Shown here piece by piece: positions 31,241-43,766 of a DNA stretch of 64,000 nucleotides (position 1 is the first letter of the stretch; each line of letters opens with the position of its first letter). The notes below the pieces were generated by a model that did no database searches, was not told the origin of the DNA, and saw only the letters and a program-made list of their open reading frames with translations. The stretch is from Simmondsia chinensis (taxonomy: Eukaryota; Streptophyta; Magnoliopsida; Caryophyllales; Simmondsiaceae): assembly GCA_018398585.1 (NCBI GenBank), contig JAGTTD010000021.1:22535107-22599106 (forward strand). The letters are read 5' to 3'. The translations under genes were made by a program, and so were the position numbers.

Positions 31241-34200
31241 ATGCAGAGGAATAAGGCGATGGAAATGACTCACAAACCAACCAGGACTCAAAGGGTCTCC
31301 AGTAAAGAAAGGAAGTTGGCCTTACAACAAGATGTATGAGAGTATAATTCTTGACTGTTTAATTAGGGTTCTGTTTCATTGGTTTATGTCTTTTAGGTTC
31401 ATATTGGTGTTATTTTTTACTCAATTTTCAGGTTGATAAGTTGAAGAAGAAGCTTAGGCATGAAGAGAATGTCCACAGAGCACTCGAGCGCGCGTTTACT
31501 AGACCACTTGGGGCTCTCCCTCGGCTGCCTCCTTACCTTCCTCCTTATGTTAGTATCAAAACTGAATAGCTTTCATGTAATGTTATTGTTAAAGTAAAAT
31601 TGTTAATGACAGAGCAAGTTTATGAAATTTTATAGATATTATTTACTATAAGTCACGTCATTGTTTACTAGAAACTTGTTGAATGATCAGAATTCAGGAT
31701 TCTGACTTAGATAATTGACATTGAAAATAGTCATTAAGCGTTGTTTTTTCATGGTGAATTGTGTTATAATTAATATGTTGGATTGATTGTAGATTTTGGA
31801 GCTTCTAGCGGAAGTCGCGGTTTTGGAAGAGGAGGTTGTTCTTCTTGAAGAACAGGTTGTGCTCGTCCGTAAAGGCCTCTATGAAGAAGCAGTTCACACT
31901 TCATGCTTCAAGAGGAACATGGAGAATTCTGGTGATCTGTATGACCCTTGTGCAACCAAAAGCGTGGGAAAGAATGAACAGAGAAATGTGGTTCAAACCG
32001 AAATGAACTCACCAACATCTACATCCAAGTCTCATGCTGGTAATACATTCAAGCTTAGACTCCGTTTGGTGCAACTAAAAATATTTTTCAGAATTTGTTT
32101 TTAACAGAAGATTTTCAATTAAAATACTCTTTTCTTAAAATTTTTGACCTTTCAATTAGAGAAAATAGTTTCATTCTATAAATTTTACACGAGGCTTACG
32201 CTTGGCTAAGTTGAGGTTGAAGTGAAAAATAGGATGCAAGATTATGACTATGAAGGAAAATACTTTCCGTTTTGTTGAGGGAAAGCAATTTTTCCTCAAA
32301 GGAGGAAAATATTTTCTATATTTATAATTATTGCTATGAAACCATGCAAAGAAACATTAGAATTGAGAAGGAAAATGTTTTCCATCAAAAGGATGGCGCC
32401 TTAGTTCAGTTGATCTTGGTATTGCTTAGCCGTTGTTACTTTAACTCTCCATTATACCATGAAGTCCCGTTGTCAGATAAAGCTACTTGGATAATGGCAT
32501 CTTACTCAAACATTTCAAATTAGACCAAAAAAAAAAAAAAAACATTGAAGAATCTTACAAAATGGCCAAGTCTCACTCAAGGCACATATCTATGTCCGAC
32601 TCTCATACTCGAGTTTAGGTGATATAGGACTTAGCAAACAAGCCGTGGAGAAAGAAATTGAAGGGTCGAGTTGTTCATGATTCTGTAAATTGTTTATGTT
32701 CAGAGGATGGAAGAGGAAAAGAAAACCAATCATGTATTAGTACAGCGAAGAGCAAGCAGCAATCACCAAAACAGAAGCCACAGCCAGACAGAACCCCCTC
32801 TAAAAGACCTCCTGTTGAGAGCAGAACGCCGGAGAGGCGTGTCGATCCTCAGAAATTACAGGTGTGCCGTAAGATTGGATCTCTTATGAGTTTTGTTAAG
32901 GACTTCATGTATAAATCTAGCAAGAAATCACACATTGGAGTTGTGAGTCTAGTGAGCTACTCTGCCTAATGCCAATTGGTTTTAGGATGGAACCTCACTT
33001 GAGCTTATATATGTGACTTATATATGCCAATTTTGTGGGTCTGAAATATAACAAGTTTTAAGGTTCTAATGGAAAACCATTGGTACAACCATAAATTATG
33101 TTGTTTTTCCTGATTATCAGCCAGAATGCAAACAAAACAGGCATGACAATTCGGAAGTTAAACCGCCAATCGTTCCAGATGACAGAAGATCAGGCAACGA
33201 CACCCCAAACGCCATATCGGAGAACATCTTGAAGTGCTTGATGAGCATTTTTTTGAGAATGAGCACATTAAAGGACAAGGGTAGCATTCAGAATAATGGA
33301 GAAAGAATGCTTCTTGATCCTTATGGTATCAAAAAGCGAGACATTGGTCCGTACAAAAATCTACGCTCACTCGATGCTCATTCAATCAATCCAAACAGAA
33401 CGATCAATTCTTTATTCCTAGCTCGTAGGCTAAAGTAAGTTACGCTTTCGTGATTACTTGCCATTGTTTCATTATTAACATCGTTCTTTCGTTGATGTTG
33501 TGCTTTAAATTGTGCTGTAATTTCAGAATCCTTCTTGGGAAACTCGCCTCGGTGAAACTACAAGGCCTTACTCATCAGGAAAAGCTTGCTTTTTGGATAA
33601 ACATCTATAATTCTTGTCTTATGAATGTAAGCCTGTGATGCTCCATGTGTATACTTTCCACAAGCGAGATTCTGTATCGCGTTTATTAGTTTTTTTGTTG
33701 AACCAAACGAAGCCCAATTTTACTATTTTTCTTCAGGCGTTGCTTGAACACGGAATTCCAGAGAGCCCCATCGCAGTTGTTGCATTGTTGCAGAAGGTAA
33801 AAGTACTTGTTAGCAACTCGTTATGTTTGTTCTGATGATGAAATGAACATAGAGCTGTGACTTTGTACTTCAATTAGCTCATAAAACTTGTGGGATTATT
33901 GATTCTTGAAACTCCCAATTCTTAATCCCTAGGCAACAATAAATGTGGGGGGACACCAGCTAAATGCGACAACGATTGAGCATTTCATCCTACGGTTGCC
34001 TTATCACTCTAAACAAGTAAGTGAAGTCATTTCATCATATTTTACTTGCTTGTTCTATGGTCACTTTTACGGGCTGCATCAGAGTTTACCTTCTTGACTA
34101 TTTACTTCTCATCGGACCTCAAACCACCCCACCTAAGTTTCGTTTGTTTTAACTGATAATCTTTTTTTTCCAATTTTATTATTTCTTTACATAACTTAGT

Positions 34201-35123
34201 AGCAACAACAACCACAAATATGGAAAATGTTCTCTTTCATTTAAAGCAAAGACTTCCCTTCAACGAAAGAAGAAAACTTTTTCCTTTATTGTGGAGAAAA
34301 TGTCCTCTGTAGTAATCTCACGTCATATTTCTCACTTCAACCTCAATTTGGCCAAGCGTGTATTGAAAATATTTTGTCAACAAAGTTTTTCTTAAGGAAA
34401 ATGTTGTTTGAACAAACGAGCTATAGTGACAGTATGACTTAGATTGTTTTGTTGTTATTGGGGTTGTAGACCTTCTCAAAGGGAGCCAAGAATGAACAGA
34501 TGGTTGCAAGAAGCAAATTCGGATTGGAGATATCTGAACCATTGGTTACATTTGCACTCTCCTGTGGAAGCTGGTCTTCTCCTGCTGTAAGTCTATGCGA
34601 CACGGAGTAGCTTCTTTATACACGATGTTATTTTCTTTTAAATCTGTTTCACAGACATCTAAATCATATCAAGTTCTTGAGTATTTGACCTAACAGATCT
34701 AACCATGGAAACCTTAATTCATTATCACAGTGTCATTAAACCTTACAAAATTCCAACCCTCTGCATCAGAACAACGTGACTGCCATTACCAAATTTTGTT
34801 TTCGGATTACAAAAATGCAGGTCAGAATTTATACCGCAATCCAAGTCGAAAATGAACTAGAAAATGCAAAAAGAGAATATCTACAAGCATCAGTCGGCAT
34901 TGCTGCAAATGACAAACTAGTAATCCCAAAACTTTTGGATTGGTATCTACTCGATTTCGCGAAAGACTTGGAGTCATTACTGGATTGGATTTGCCTTCAA
35001 CTTCCTACAGAGCTTAGGAGAGAAGCCATGAAGTGCCTTGAAAGTGCAAAAGATGAACCTCTCTCACAAATTGTTCAGATTATGCCTTATGAATTCAGTT
35101 TCAGGTATCTACTTCACCCATGA
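31241..35123 (+). CDS. MIP1-type leucine-zipper and DUF547 domain protein
   Basis: Plant protein of unknown biochemical function. Exons: 31241-31333, 31432-31548, 31793-32039, 32704-32861, 33121-33434, 33527-33626, 33737-33796, 33933-34016, 34470-34586, 34821-35123 (1593 nt, 530 aa; every junction keeps frame with GT/AG). Residues about 20-115 form a coiled coil ([20 protein letters not shown], then [20 protein letters not shown]) around the conserved [19 protein letters not shown] segment, as in the MIP1 leucine-zipper family (Pfam Lzipper-MIP1). Residues about 150-240 are polar and Ser/Pro-rich. DUF547 spans about 310-460, with [29 protein letters not shown] and [19 protein letters not shown] short conserved tail follows ([20 protein letters not shown]). 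The ATG at 31241 lies just inside an exon whose acceptor precedes 31231, so an upstream leader exon is implied. Intron 4 (32862-33120) holds a TRIM LTR fragment. Confidence 0.94.
32905..33050 (+). repeat. USE-type TRIM LTR in DUF547 intron
   Basis: aaatcacacattggagttgt, agctactctgcctaatgcca and ggatggaacctcacttgagc match the consensus, followed by gcttatatatgtgac. It lies in intron 4, in the sense orientation. Confidence 0.6.
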
Positions 35124-36870
35124 ACAATTTTGAATCAATCATCATTTTTACCGTTAAGTTATGAAGTTTCAAATTATGTGTAACGGCTATATATCATGCG
35201 GTTGAAAGAGAAAAGATGCACAAAAAGTTGTACAGACTGTGCACATGGTAAGTTTTTGATACACAGAGGGTTAGATTAATATCATGCCATGTGTGCACTT
35301 CGTACAACTTTCTATATTACGTAGAATTTTGGTAAATTATATATTAGCAACCCAAGGTTTGATATATTAAGTTTTTAGTCCAAAAGTTACATGTATTTAA
35401 TAAAATAGTCCAAAAGACGGAGTGAAAGGGTGTGAAGCTTGTCATGATTTGTTAGTATACCCATCATCCCCCCGCTATTGCCTTCATCCATACAGGACCC
35501 ATATTTTTGTGACACTACTAACAAAGAAGAATTGGATGAGAGGCTTATTCATACCCACCCTTGTCATTTAGGATATCTTATTAAATACATGTAACTTTTA
35601 AACTAAAACATTATTTCATAAAGTCTGTAAACTTAATACATCAAATCTTACGATATTACTATATAATTTACCCGGAATTTTTTGACTAGTACAAACTGGG
35701 TTAGTGGGTAGCATTATTATTTGCTGCATTGTACTGTCCTCCCAATATGTGAATAAATTCTTGCGTGTCAGTGCATATGTTGTGCTTTTGTTTTTGTGTA
35801 CTTTGTATGCAAGTAAGACAACTGCTCATCCCTCTACATTTACTGCGCTAGCTTCCTGTTAAAGCATTACACCATTTTAAAATGATCATGTAATAGAAAA
35901 TTTTCAGTGTCTTAATAATTTGGCCCATATGTTTTATATGTAAAAAGTTTACTTGTGAACCGAAAGAATCTTTTGTGATAAAAACAGGTCTGAAGAAGTT
36001 ATTTTTGAGTCTATTGTGTCCATTGTTTAGTGTCGATTTAAGTTTTTAGTTAAGGTTTAGTGTTGTGTGCCTTGTTGGGGTGGCTCAGTCTTGGGTGAGC
36101 CTTTTCGTGTTTTTCTTTGACTTTGTACTCTGTTTGTGTTTCCGTATATATATATAAATGAGGTGGGATTTTTTGGGTAGTGGTAACAAGATAGGACATT
36201 TCTTAAGAAAGGCGGCTAACAAATAAGCTTTGAACCCAAATACGTTATGCATGAGATTTCAACCCAAGGGCTTATGTTTAAGGGTGGGTAGCCTAACTAC
36301 TAAGCCAAGTCCAACGGCTCATGTTATGACATATTAGAAGGGAATTTGTGCAAATAATATGGTTTTAGAATTTCTTCGTAACATATATATTAGTCTTTGT
36401 ACTTTGTTTGATGTGTTAATTTAGTTACTAAACTTTTAATTGTACCAATTTAGTACCCATATAATTGAAATTATAATCCAATGTAGAAAATTCAACATTA
36501 ATTTTTGATCAAAATCATAACATTAGTCGACAATTGAATGACATGTTTTCCTCATGTCAAATATCGACTCACATCCCTTGATGTGAAAAGTATATGCAAT
36601 GCTAATTAACATTACCATTTTAGTTAGAAGTTAATAGTAATATTAACACTAAATTTGATTGAAATAATTTCAATTATGTGAAGCCAAATTCGTGTAATTA
36701 AAATTTTAAAAACTAAATTAATGCAACAGTTAAAAATTTAGAAGGGCAATGAATGCACGTATGGGTGTGAGCTGTGAAAAGGGACAGCTCTGCGTTTTGA
36801 CTGTGACCGGCATGTCTGGGATTAACTCTATTAACACTTACAATAATTCATATACTATTAATAAGATGAA
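35124..36870. other. Intergenic downstream of the DUF547 gene
   Basis: Nothing gene-like. Bases 35990-36180 resemble an L1-type LINE 3' end without coding support. The remainder is AT-rich, with recurrent tgtgttaatttagttac phrases as near 22080 and 56210. Confidence 0.3.
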
Positions 36871-36875
36871 AACAA

Positions 36876-37205
36876 TGTTAGGCTTTCAGTCTAGACCCTA
36901 ATTTTATACTGTTATGAGTCAAGTCTAATAGTGTTAGTTTTGGGCCCAAGTCGAGGTTCAGGTTCACTTAGGAGATCTCAATTAAACATATTAGGATTTT
37001 GTATGTGCACCTATTTAAATACGATTCTAAGATTTAAGAGAGCAGTGTGAATGGCAAAAAACTCTCTGTAATAATTTTAAAGTAATAAAATTCTTCCTGC
37101 AACTCCGCAGACGTAGGCATTTTAGGCCGAATCACGTAAATCTGTGTGTTTATTTTTTATTTTCTCGTTAAATCTTTTATTATTTAGTTATTACATTTCC
37201 TAACA
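36876..37205 (+). mobile_element. Solo LTR, 330 bp, TSD aacaa
   Basis: Begins tgttaggctttcag and ends catttcctaaca, with a TATA-like ctatttaaatacg in the middle. The 5-bp duplication aacaa at 36871-36875 and 37206-37210 matches exactly. The tgttagg/cctaaca ends suggest a Copia-type element that lost its interior by LTR recombination. Confidence 0.75.
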
Positions 37206-37639
37206 AACAACAGCGTGTACATATATATATGCAGAAATAGGGAGGGAAGAGGTTTGACTTCTGTTGATAATAAACTTTGCATTTGCATTCATGTTCTTGC
37301 TTTCTGCATCCCCTGCCAACTCTCCTGTTGTATTTATTACTTAGCCTAGTTTTTCCATTCATTATTCACCTTCTGTTTTCCATTTTGTTACTTAATTATG
37401 GGTAGTTCAATGTAGCTTTCATGCACACCCTCCATGGTGTTAAAATGGGATCGATCAGGTTAGCTCAGTTTGGATTTACGTCGTTTTCGGATTTGGGTTA
37501 TACAAATCTGGCTCCAGTTTTAAGTTTTCGGCAAGTGTCTTCACTTTCTATAATGTAAGTGGAATTGTTCTTCAAATAAGGCCCAAAAATCGTGTTTGTT
37601 ACTGATTCATTGGAGTTGGGGTTTTATCAGGTTTTGTTA

Positions 37640-37735
37640 TGGACTCCACAGGTGAGTTCTGTAAAATTTCTATATTAGAGTTGTGAAAAAGGAGAGATCA
37701 ACCGAGCTACTTCACCTAATCGCTTGATTGGTCAC
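37640..37735 (+). repeat. Partial USE-type TRIM LTR
   Basis: aggtgagttctgtaaaattt, agagttgtgaaaaaggagag and ctacttcacctaatcgcttg match the first half of the LTR consensus. Confidence 0.45.
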
Positions 37736-37921
37736 GTCTCTTGTCATCACTATGTATTCATCTTTGAAAAACCGATCCATTCAAACCATACAAGTAGCTA
37801 CGATTAATCTGCTTGTCATAAACCGTACTTTATCAGTTTTATGGAGATACATAGATCAATTATGCCAGTATTGTCATAAGCTACACTAGCTGGTTGCATA
37901 AGGGCAAAACTCACTCTTTTC

Positions 37922-38189
37922 TATTAGAGTATAAAATTATTACTAGGCTTTCACCCATCATCTTAAGCTTTTGGAAAAGTTAGTTCCTTAACATGGTATC
38001 AAGTTCAAATCTCAACCACCCCCATTTTCAATTCAAAAACAATTTAAGCACAAAGTATGAGGTAGGTATGTACACTATCCACATTTCAAGCCCAACTGGC
38101 ATTCGCGTGAGGGGGCATGTTAGAGTATAAAACAATTATTTGGCCTTCATCCATCAGCTTAAGCTTTTGAAAAAGTTAATTCCTTGACA
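37922..38189 (+). mobile_element. Mini-TRIM of 268 bp, TSD ttttc
   Basis: 5' LTR 37922-37993, PBS tggtatcaag directly after it, internal region with ttcaaatctcaacc, PPT-like gtgagggggca (38108-38117), 3' LTR 38118-38189 (tgttagagtata...ccttgaca). The 5-bp ttttc occurs at 37917-37921 and 38190-38194. About 30 bp downstream of the PBS are deleted relative to the 296-bp copy at 53379. Confidence 0.88.
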
Positions 38190-38589
38190 TTTTCTTCAAT
38201 TAAAATCAGGCATATTTTCTTCATAGTCCTCGTTTATAAAAATTCACGTAGTCACATTATCGTAACATTTTCTCCCCGTCCTCAACAAGTATTTGCAGCA
38301 CTTTGCACCGACTAACAACATAGTGACCGTTGTGGACCTTCCTAATAGTATACTAAATGCGATATTGTATAGATAATTTCCCAAAATCATAGACTACCTA
38401 TGTGCAAATTGACAATAACATCAACTGTAATGGCATGAAAGTGCAAGTAACATTTATATTATCAAGTAAAAAAACTTTTAACGGAATGAAAACTTTACTG
38501 TAATATATAGAAGATTCGTTTTCATTGCTAATACTTTCATGGAAAACGAAACTAAAAACAAAAATATGAAAAAAAAAACACACAATAAA

Positions 38590-39655
38590 TTAGATTTGAT
38601 AGCCACTACAGTATGATCTTAAGGTAGTGGATCTAAAATCGAGTATATGGAACTTAAGTTCAGTGCATCTATCATGCCAAGTACACAAGATGTCAAGATT
38701 GAATAAGAGTGCATACTGCAAAAAGCGTGCTTTAAATACTTGGGATCCATGGTGCAGCAAGACGATGAAGTGGACGCAGATGTTAACAACAGAATTAAAT
38801 TGGGTTGGCATAAATGGAAAATGGCATCGGCGGTACTGTGTGATAGAAAGTTCCCGCTGAAGTTAAAGGGAAAATACTATAAGACAGTAGTGAGATCGGC
38901 TATATCGTATGGGGCAGAGTGCTGGCCAGTTAAGCACCATCACACACAGAAAATGAAGGTAGCAGAAATGAGGATGTTGAGATAGATTTGTGGACACACA
39001 AGGAAGGATAGGATCAGAAAATGAAGTCATAAGAAGTAAATTAGGCGTAGCCTCAATCGAGGATAAGCAGCGAGAGCAACGGCTGAGGTGGTTTGGGCAT
39101 GTCAGGAGAAGACCAAGCACTACACCTGTCAGGAGATGCGAACAACTCCATATTACAGACGGGAAGAGACAAAGAGGCCGACCAAAGAAGAGTTGGATGG
39201 AAGCAATTCGACAGGACCTCGCCTATCTCAACCTCAGTGAAGAGATGGCCCTAGATAGAGTTCAATAGAGGATCAGTATAGGGGTAACATATATAGCGGG
39301 GTAGGAACGATGAGCGCTTCTAGGCTAGTACTAGTGCCACCACGCTGCTTGCATACATGTCTGTTTATAAGCATTTATGCCTTGCTTCTTGTTGTTTACA
39401 CCATTTAAATGCTTGCATGTTATCGTTAGGTAGGCTCTCTTCCGTAAATGCTTGCTTGCTTTTGCGTTTGCTCTTGCTTATATTCTTCCATGCTTGTCAC
39501 TCCGTGCCCTTCTCGTTTTTTAGATTGAGGGTCCTCGGAAATAGCCTCTCATTAGGGTATCCCCCTAATAAGGTAAGGTTGTGTACATTCTACCCCTCCC
39601 AGACCCTATGCACGCGGGAGCTCTTGTGGCACTGGGCTTATTGTTGTTGTTGTAA
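38590..39655 (+). pseudogene. RTE-type LINE 3' end, including a SINE-like 3' UTR
   Basis: Encodes the C-terminal part of an RTE-clade reverse transcriptase with in-frame stops: [78 protein letters not shown]. After the coding part comes a 3' UTR of about 300 bp whose last 135 bp (39520-39655) are the same tail as in the SINEs (ctcggaaatagcctctc, then a (TTG)n end). It is 5'-truncated and defective. The shared end makes this clade the likely source of the SINE-mobilising enzyme. Confidence 0.85.
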
Positions 39656-39659
39656 TTAA

Positions 39660-40970
39660 TGGGGCAAGTGTAGCTAGAATATATGTAAAAAGACGTAGAA
39701 TCATTAATAAATTTTGGATTTTTTTTTTTTTTTTTAGTACCTTAGATTTTATTCATATTTAATAAATAGGACCCTCTTCCGTGAGATGACGTCATAATCT
39801 GAAGAAAAAACTTATATAAAAAGTCACTTTTAATACCCAATAAAGTATATCGAAAAAATATCCCTTGAACTCCTTGGAGGCATTTTAAATGAATTATAAA
39901 ACGACTCCATTTTAATTATTTTACCATCCAAACTCTGCGTTTATTTGACCTCGGAAACAAAAGATTAACCGTAGCGCCAAACTTCAGCGTTAGGCACTAA
40001 AACAACCTTGTTTTGGTGAGGACAATTTCATCTTTCTATATTTCTGATAAATATGTCATCGGAAACTATCCTTTTTTATTACTACGAAGAAAATCTGAGT
40101 CTTTGCATTTTTAGGGTTTCTTACCGGGGGTGGGTGAGAAATCTTATTTTAAGTTTGAAGCACATATAATTCAAATATATTGTGCATGCATAATAATTAC
40201 TGATTGAATAATCGAGCAATTTGAAAAGTCAATCACTTAATTAATTAATTAATTAATTGAATACCTAACTCAGCAAATTAATGGATGAAAAAAAGGGGAA
40301 TAAATAAAAGAAAGAGAATATTCTAATTGAAGCGAGAAAAATGAAGAGAACGACAACGATCATGTTGTATCCATGCAACAATAATGCACGTTTCAAATGT
40401 TTGCTTTCTATTAGTAAACATAACCAAAACAATAACGAAATATCTAATGAGAAAAAAAAAGACACGAATTTACGTTATCCGAATAATTATGTGTGCCATC
40501 TTTGTAATGATTAAAAGAAATTGTCTCTAGGTCCACGTTAACATCTCGAAAACCCTAGTCGAGATTATATATAGGCCTCTATAAAATGTTACGGCACTTG
40601 AAAACACTCTCACACAGGCCCGGGCCTGAATCAAAACACCCTGCTTATATGGGAATTGCTGCAACACTTAGTTACTCTAAATTTTTTTTTTTTTTTTAAA
40701 TCAGAAGTTACTCTAAATATCGTGTACCTTATGCATGTGTCAAATAAAAGTTAATGTTAAAAGTGTTTTTAAAGACAGATTACCCTTATTTCCTTTTCCT
40801 ATAAATACTAAGGTAAAGCTCAAATTAAAAAAGAACGGTCTTTAACATCCTTACACCAATAAGCATCTAGACCTTGCATGTCCACGGTAGCTTGCCACGG
40901 CCACCGTATATAGTCTATCTCTACCAATAAGGTTACCCCGTTATCGTTATAACATGTCTAAAACTATCAT
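39660..40970. other. Intergenic, unrecognised
   Basis: AT-rich with poly-T runs (39720, 40681) and an (ATTA)n stretch near 40240. No gene or assignable element. Confidence 0.35.
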
Positions 40971-40974
40971 CTGC

Positions 40975-41249
40975 TTCTAAAGCTTATTATTTTCCATTAT
41001 TGTTGCTCGCCAACACCACCATGGTTGACCATCATTACCATCTATTACTGTTGGTTGATTTATATAATTAAATATTTTTTATAATTATAATAGATAAATC
41101 CATTTTCAGAAATTCCAAATACTTTATTATGCATAATAAGTTCTTTTTGCACTACATAACCAAACAATTCATTATAAAAAAATACAGATCTCAAATTAAT
41201 GGATTTACTATGTTAAAAACAAATGAATCAACCGCATCCTTAGGCCTTG
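40975..41249 (+). repeat. Partial copy of the hAT-like MITE family
   Basis: atccattttcagaaattcca, actttattatgcataataag, ctttttgcactacataacca and aaatacagatctcaaattaa parallel the right half of 22975-23821. It is interrupted or followed by a SINE tail at 41269. Confidence 0.45.
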
Positions 41250-41268
41250 TTGGATATACAAGTAGCAA

Positions 41269-41397
41269 CAACAACAACAGACCTAGTGCCTCAAAGGCTC
41301 CCGCCTCAGCGGGCTCTGTGGGGGTGAATGTATGTATCCTTACCTCTTCAGGGTGTAACCCTACTGAAAGGCTATTTCCGAGAACCTCCAACCTTAT
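41269..41397 (-). mobile_element. SINE tail with imperfect TSD, headless
   Basis: The (CAA)n end and aaggctcccgcctcagcg read on the plus strand, ending at the point where the 5S head would begin (cctccaacctta). Flanks ttggatatacaagtagcaa (41250-41268) and ttggtatgcaaatagcaa (41398-41415) are a diverged duplication. It is therefore a 5'-truncated insertion. Confidence 0.7.
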
Positions 41398-41446
41398 TTG
41401 GTATGCAAATAGCAAACGCAAAAAGTAGAACTTCATAAGAAGTACG

Positions 41447-41704
41447 AATTTTGGCTCTTGTTTGGTTGGTAGAAAGTATGCAGTACGCAGAAAGTGGAAG
41501 TTGCTCAAGACGTAGAAAGTAACTTACGTAACCTCCCTAGGAAAATTCTAATTCATTTCTTTTTAACTATTCTCCTCAAAAAAGTTCTATTTCATTTCCT
41601 AGCAACCAAATGTTTTGTTACCTACTTCATCGGAAGTTGACACGGAAATTAAATTTCTTAAAAATACTTCTTTTTACGGGAATTCAATTCATATGGCATC
41701 CAAA
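41447..41704 (+). repeat. TTTGGTTG-type MITE
   Basis: ttggctcttgtttggttggt start, then aaattctaattcatttcttt and ggaaattaaatttcttaaa, matching the copies at 53325-53955 and 59107-59415. Confidence 0.5.
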
Positions 41705-41705
41705 T

Positions 41706-41797
41706 GGGGGCGAGTATATAGCTTAATGGGAAAGGTCTAGGTGGCGCCGGATTCGCGTGAGGCGCTGCTTGAGAATTTAAAAAAAAAAAAAAAAAGG
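41706..41797 (+). mobile_element. Short tRNA-like SINE with poly(A)
   Basis: tatatagcttaatgggaaag looks like an A box, followed by a GC-rich segment (gtggcgccggattcgc) and an A-run at about 41779-41796. No TSD was confirmed. Confidence 0.4.
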
Positions 41798-41929
41798 ACT
41801 CCAAATCTCTACGTAATTGACAAAATATCCAAAATCTAGAATGTGCAGGCCAAGTCTAATTTTCCATTTTATTTATTTAATTAAATTATTTATTCGCATA
41901 AGAATTCAACAGCAAATAATTACAACAAC

Positions 41930-42110
41930 AATAACAATAACAAACCCAGTACCTCCAAGGGCTCCCGCCAACAGTAGGGTCTGGGGAGGGTAGACGTACG
42001 CAGCCTTCCCCCTTCAGAGGGCTACCCTGAAGAGAGGCTGTTTCCTAGCACCCCCAGCCTAAGCAGATGGTCTGCATCCATCAGCCAAAGACCTGACACA
42101 GGAGAAACAA
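41930..42110 (-). mobile_element. Au/Angio-type SINE tail with non-5S head
   Basis: (CAATAA)n-rich end, then aagggctcccgccaacagta and gtacgcagccttccccct. Upstream of the tail the head reads gcagaccatctgc on the minus strand, similar to the copy at 21610. Confidence 0.65.
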
Positions 42111-42796
42111 CAAAAGCATATGTATGGCCACCAAAAAAATATATATATATATATAAATAGAGAAAGAGAACGAGAAAGAAAAAGAGATAGGGATAGAAAA
42201 GGTAGAGATAAAGATTACTCTATTCTAACCGGATCATCTAATACCCCAATGCTAACCCTCCATTGAACCCTATCTAAGGCCATCTCCTAAACCTTCGGGA
42301 GGTGAAGTCATGAATATTAAGCATATAAAATAATGCAGAATTGTTATTATCAGCGTAAAAATTATCATCATGACAGTAATGATATAACTGATAAACAATA
42401 AGCGCCGTAAAATTATTTAAAAAGCAATAATTTGCTCAAATAATAATAATTTTATCCCAATAATAATATTATTGTAAAATAAATAAGGCGGTAGCATGAA
42501 CGAAAGTTGTAAGTGGCGCCAACTAAAAGCACGTTATGAAAACATCGCATTCAAACAAAGCGTGGGGGCTAAGGGTTCAGCTCCTTACTGATGCCATCTA
42601 TTACGCATGCACTTTTACTCGTACAATTTATTATACATTTTTGATTAAATTTTAAATAATTATATTTATATGTTGTAATTTATAAATTATATTATTAATA
42701 TAAATTAAAATAAAATTTATAATGTGTTGCATAATTTCGATAATATATAAATATCTTTCATTTAATATTCAATTATTTTTTGTCGTAGTATGGCAA
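42111..42796. other. Intergenic, unrecognised
   Basis: A GA-rich stretch (42155-42215) precedes AT-rich sequence. No gene or recognised repeat. Confidence 0.3.
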
Positions 42797-42801
42797 ATTT
42801 T

Positions 42802-43278
42802 TGATGCAGCCCCGCCTTCGTATTTGGCGGATAGCTTGGCGGGAGGGTCTTGGCGAGCTTGCTAAGATTGCGAGAAGGGAGACGCGTGGCAGAAGGCTGA
42901 GGAGTTAGAGTTTAACATTAATTATGATAGCTTAGATTAATTATTTATCTTTGTATATTTTAGTAAGATCACATGGATTACTAGATGAAGCACATGGATG
43001 ACAATCTCAATTGTTGATCTTAATTAGGGATTTAGTTTAAATTGTATTAGTTTGAGTCTAGTTAAGAAAGCTTCTATATTTAAAGAGGGGGATAGTTAGG
43101 GTTTTATTCATTCAATTTTCTGGATTGTTTTCACGAGTTATTAGTTTTTTCTATTCTCGAGTGTAAAAATTAGAATACACTTTATTTTTTTTCATGTTTT
43201 ATTATTTTTGTAATAAAATTAAAAGAAAGACTATTAAACCTTTTCATTCCCGCTAATTTCTATCTACGTGCGGCATCA
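42802..43278 (+). mobile_element. Solo LTR, 477 bp, TSD atttt
   Basis: Starts tgatgcagccccgcc and ends gtgcggcatca. Contains a TATA-like tctatatttaaagag (about 43074) and an AATAAA-like signal (taataaaatt) downstream. The direct repeat atttt at 42797-42801 and 43279-43283 fits a 5-bp LTR-retrotransposon TSD. A related copy is inserted at 6459. Confidence 0.75.
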
Positions 43279-43283
43279 ATTTT

Positions 43284-43749
43284 CCTCCAAAACAATGACA
43301 TAACACATGTATATTATGGAAACATGTACCATTGAATACGTTTTCCTACAAAAAGCTCACCAAATTGATATTTGTATGAAAATGTAACAAATATTGACAT
43401 ATTATTTAGTTTAATTTGCATAAAATTAAATAATATATTCTTTCAAAAAAAAAAGAGTATATTCTAGCTATGAGAATGACTTTGTTGTAGTCGATCTCTA
43501 TAACGAATTTAAACACTATCTAAGTATTTAATATAAATTGTTAAATCTATGTACCAAATTTCATGTATATCGTCCTAATCTGATTTCATTAAAGCCCAAA
43601 ACAAAAATTACTCGGGCAAGCAGAGGATAGGAAAAGAAACCGTAATATCAATGTGTTTATGCACTCAAAAAAATCGTAAATCAATCAAGCATGTAGAATT
43701 ACATTTAGAATTAAATCTTTTATTTTAGCACTATATATTTTTAGTAATT
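43284..43749. other. Intergenic, unrecognised
   Basis: AT-rich sequence without a visible gene or repeat. Confidence 0.35.
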
Positions 43750-43766
43750 TAAATCAATAAAAAAGG

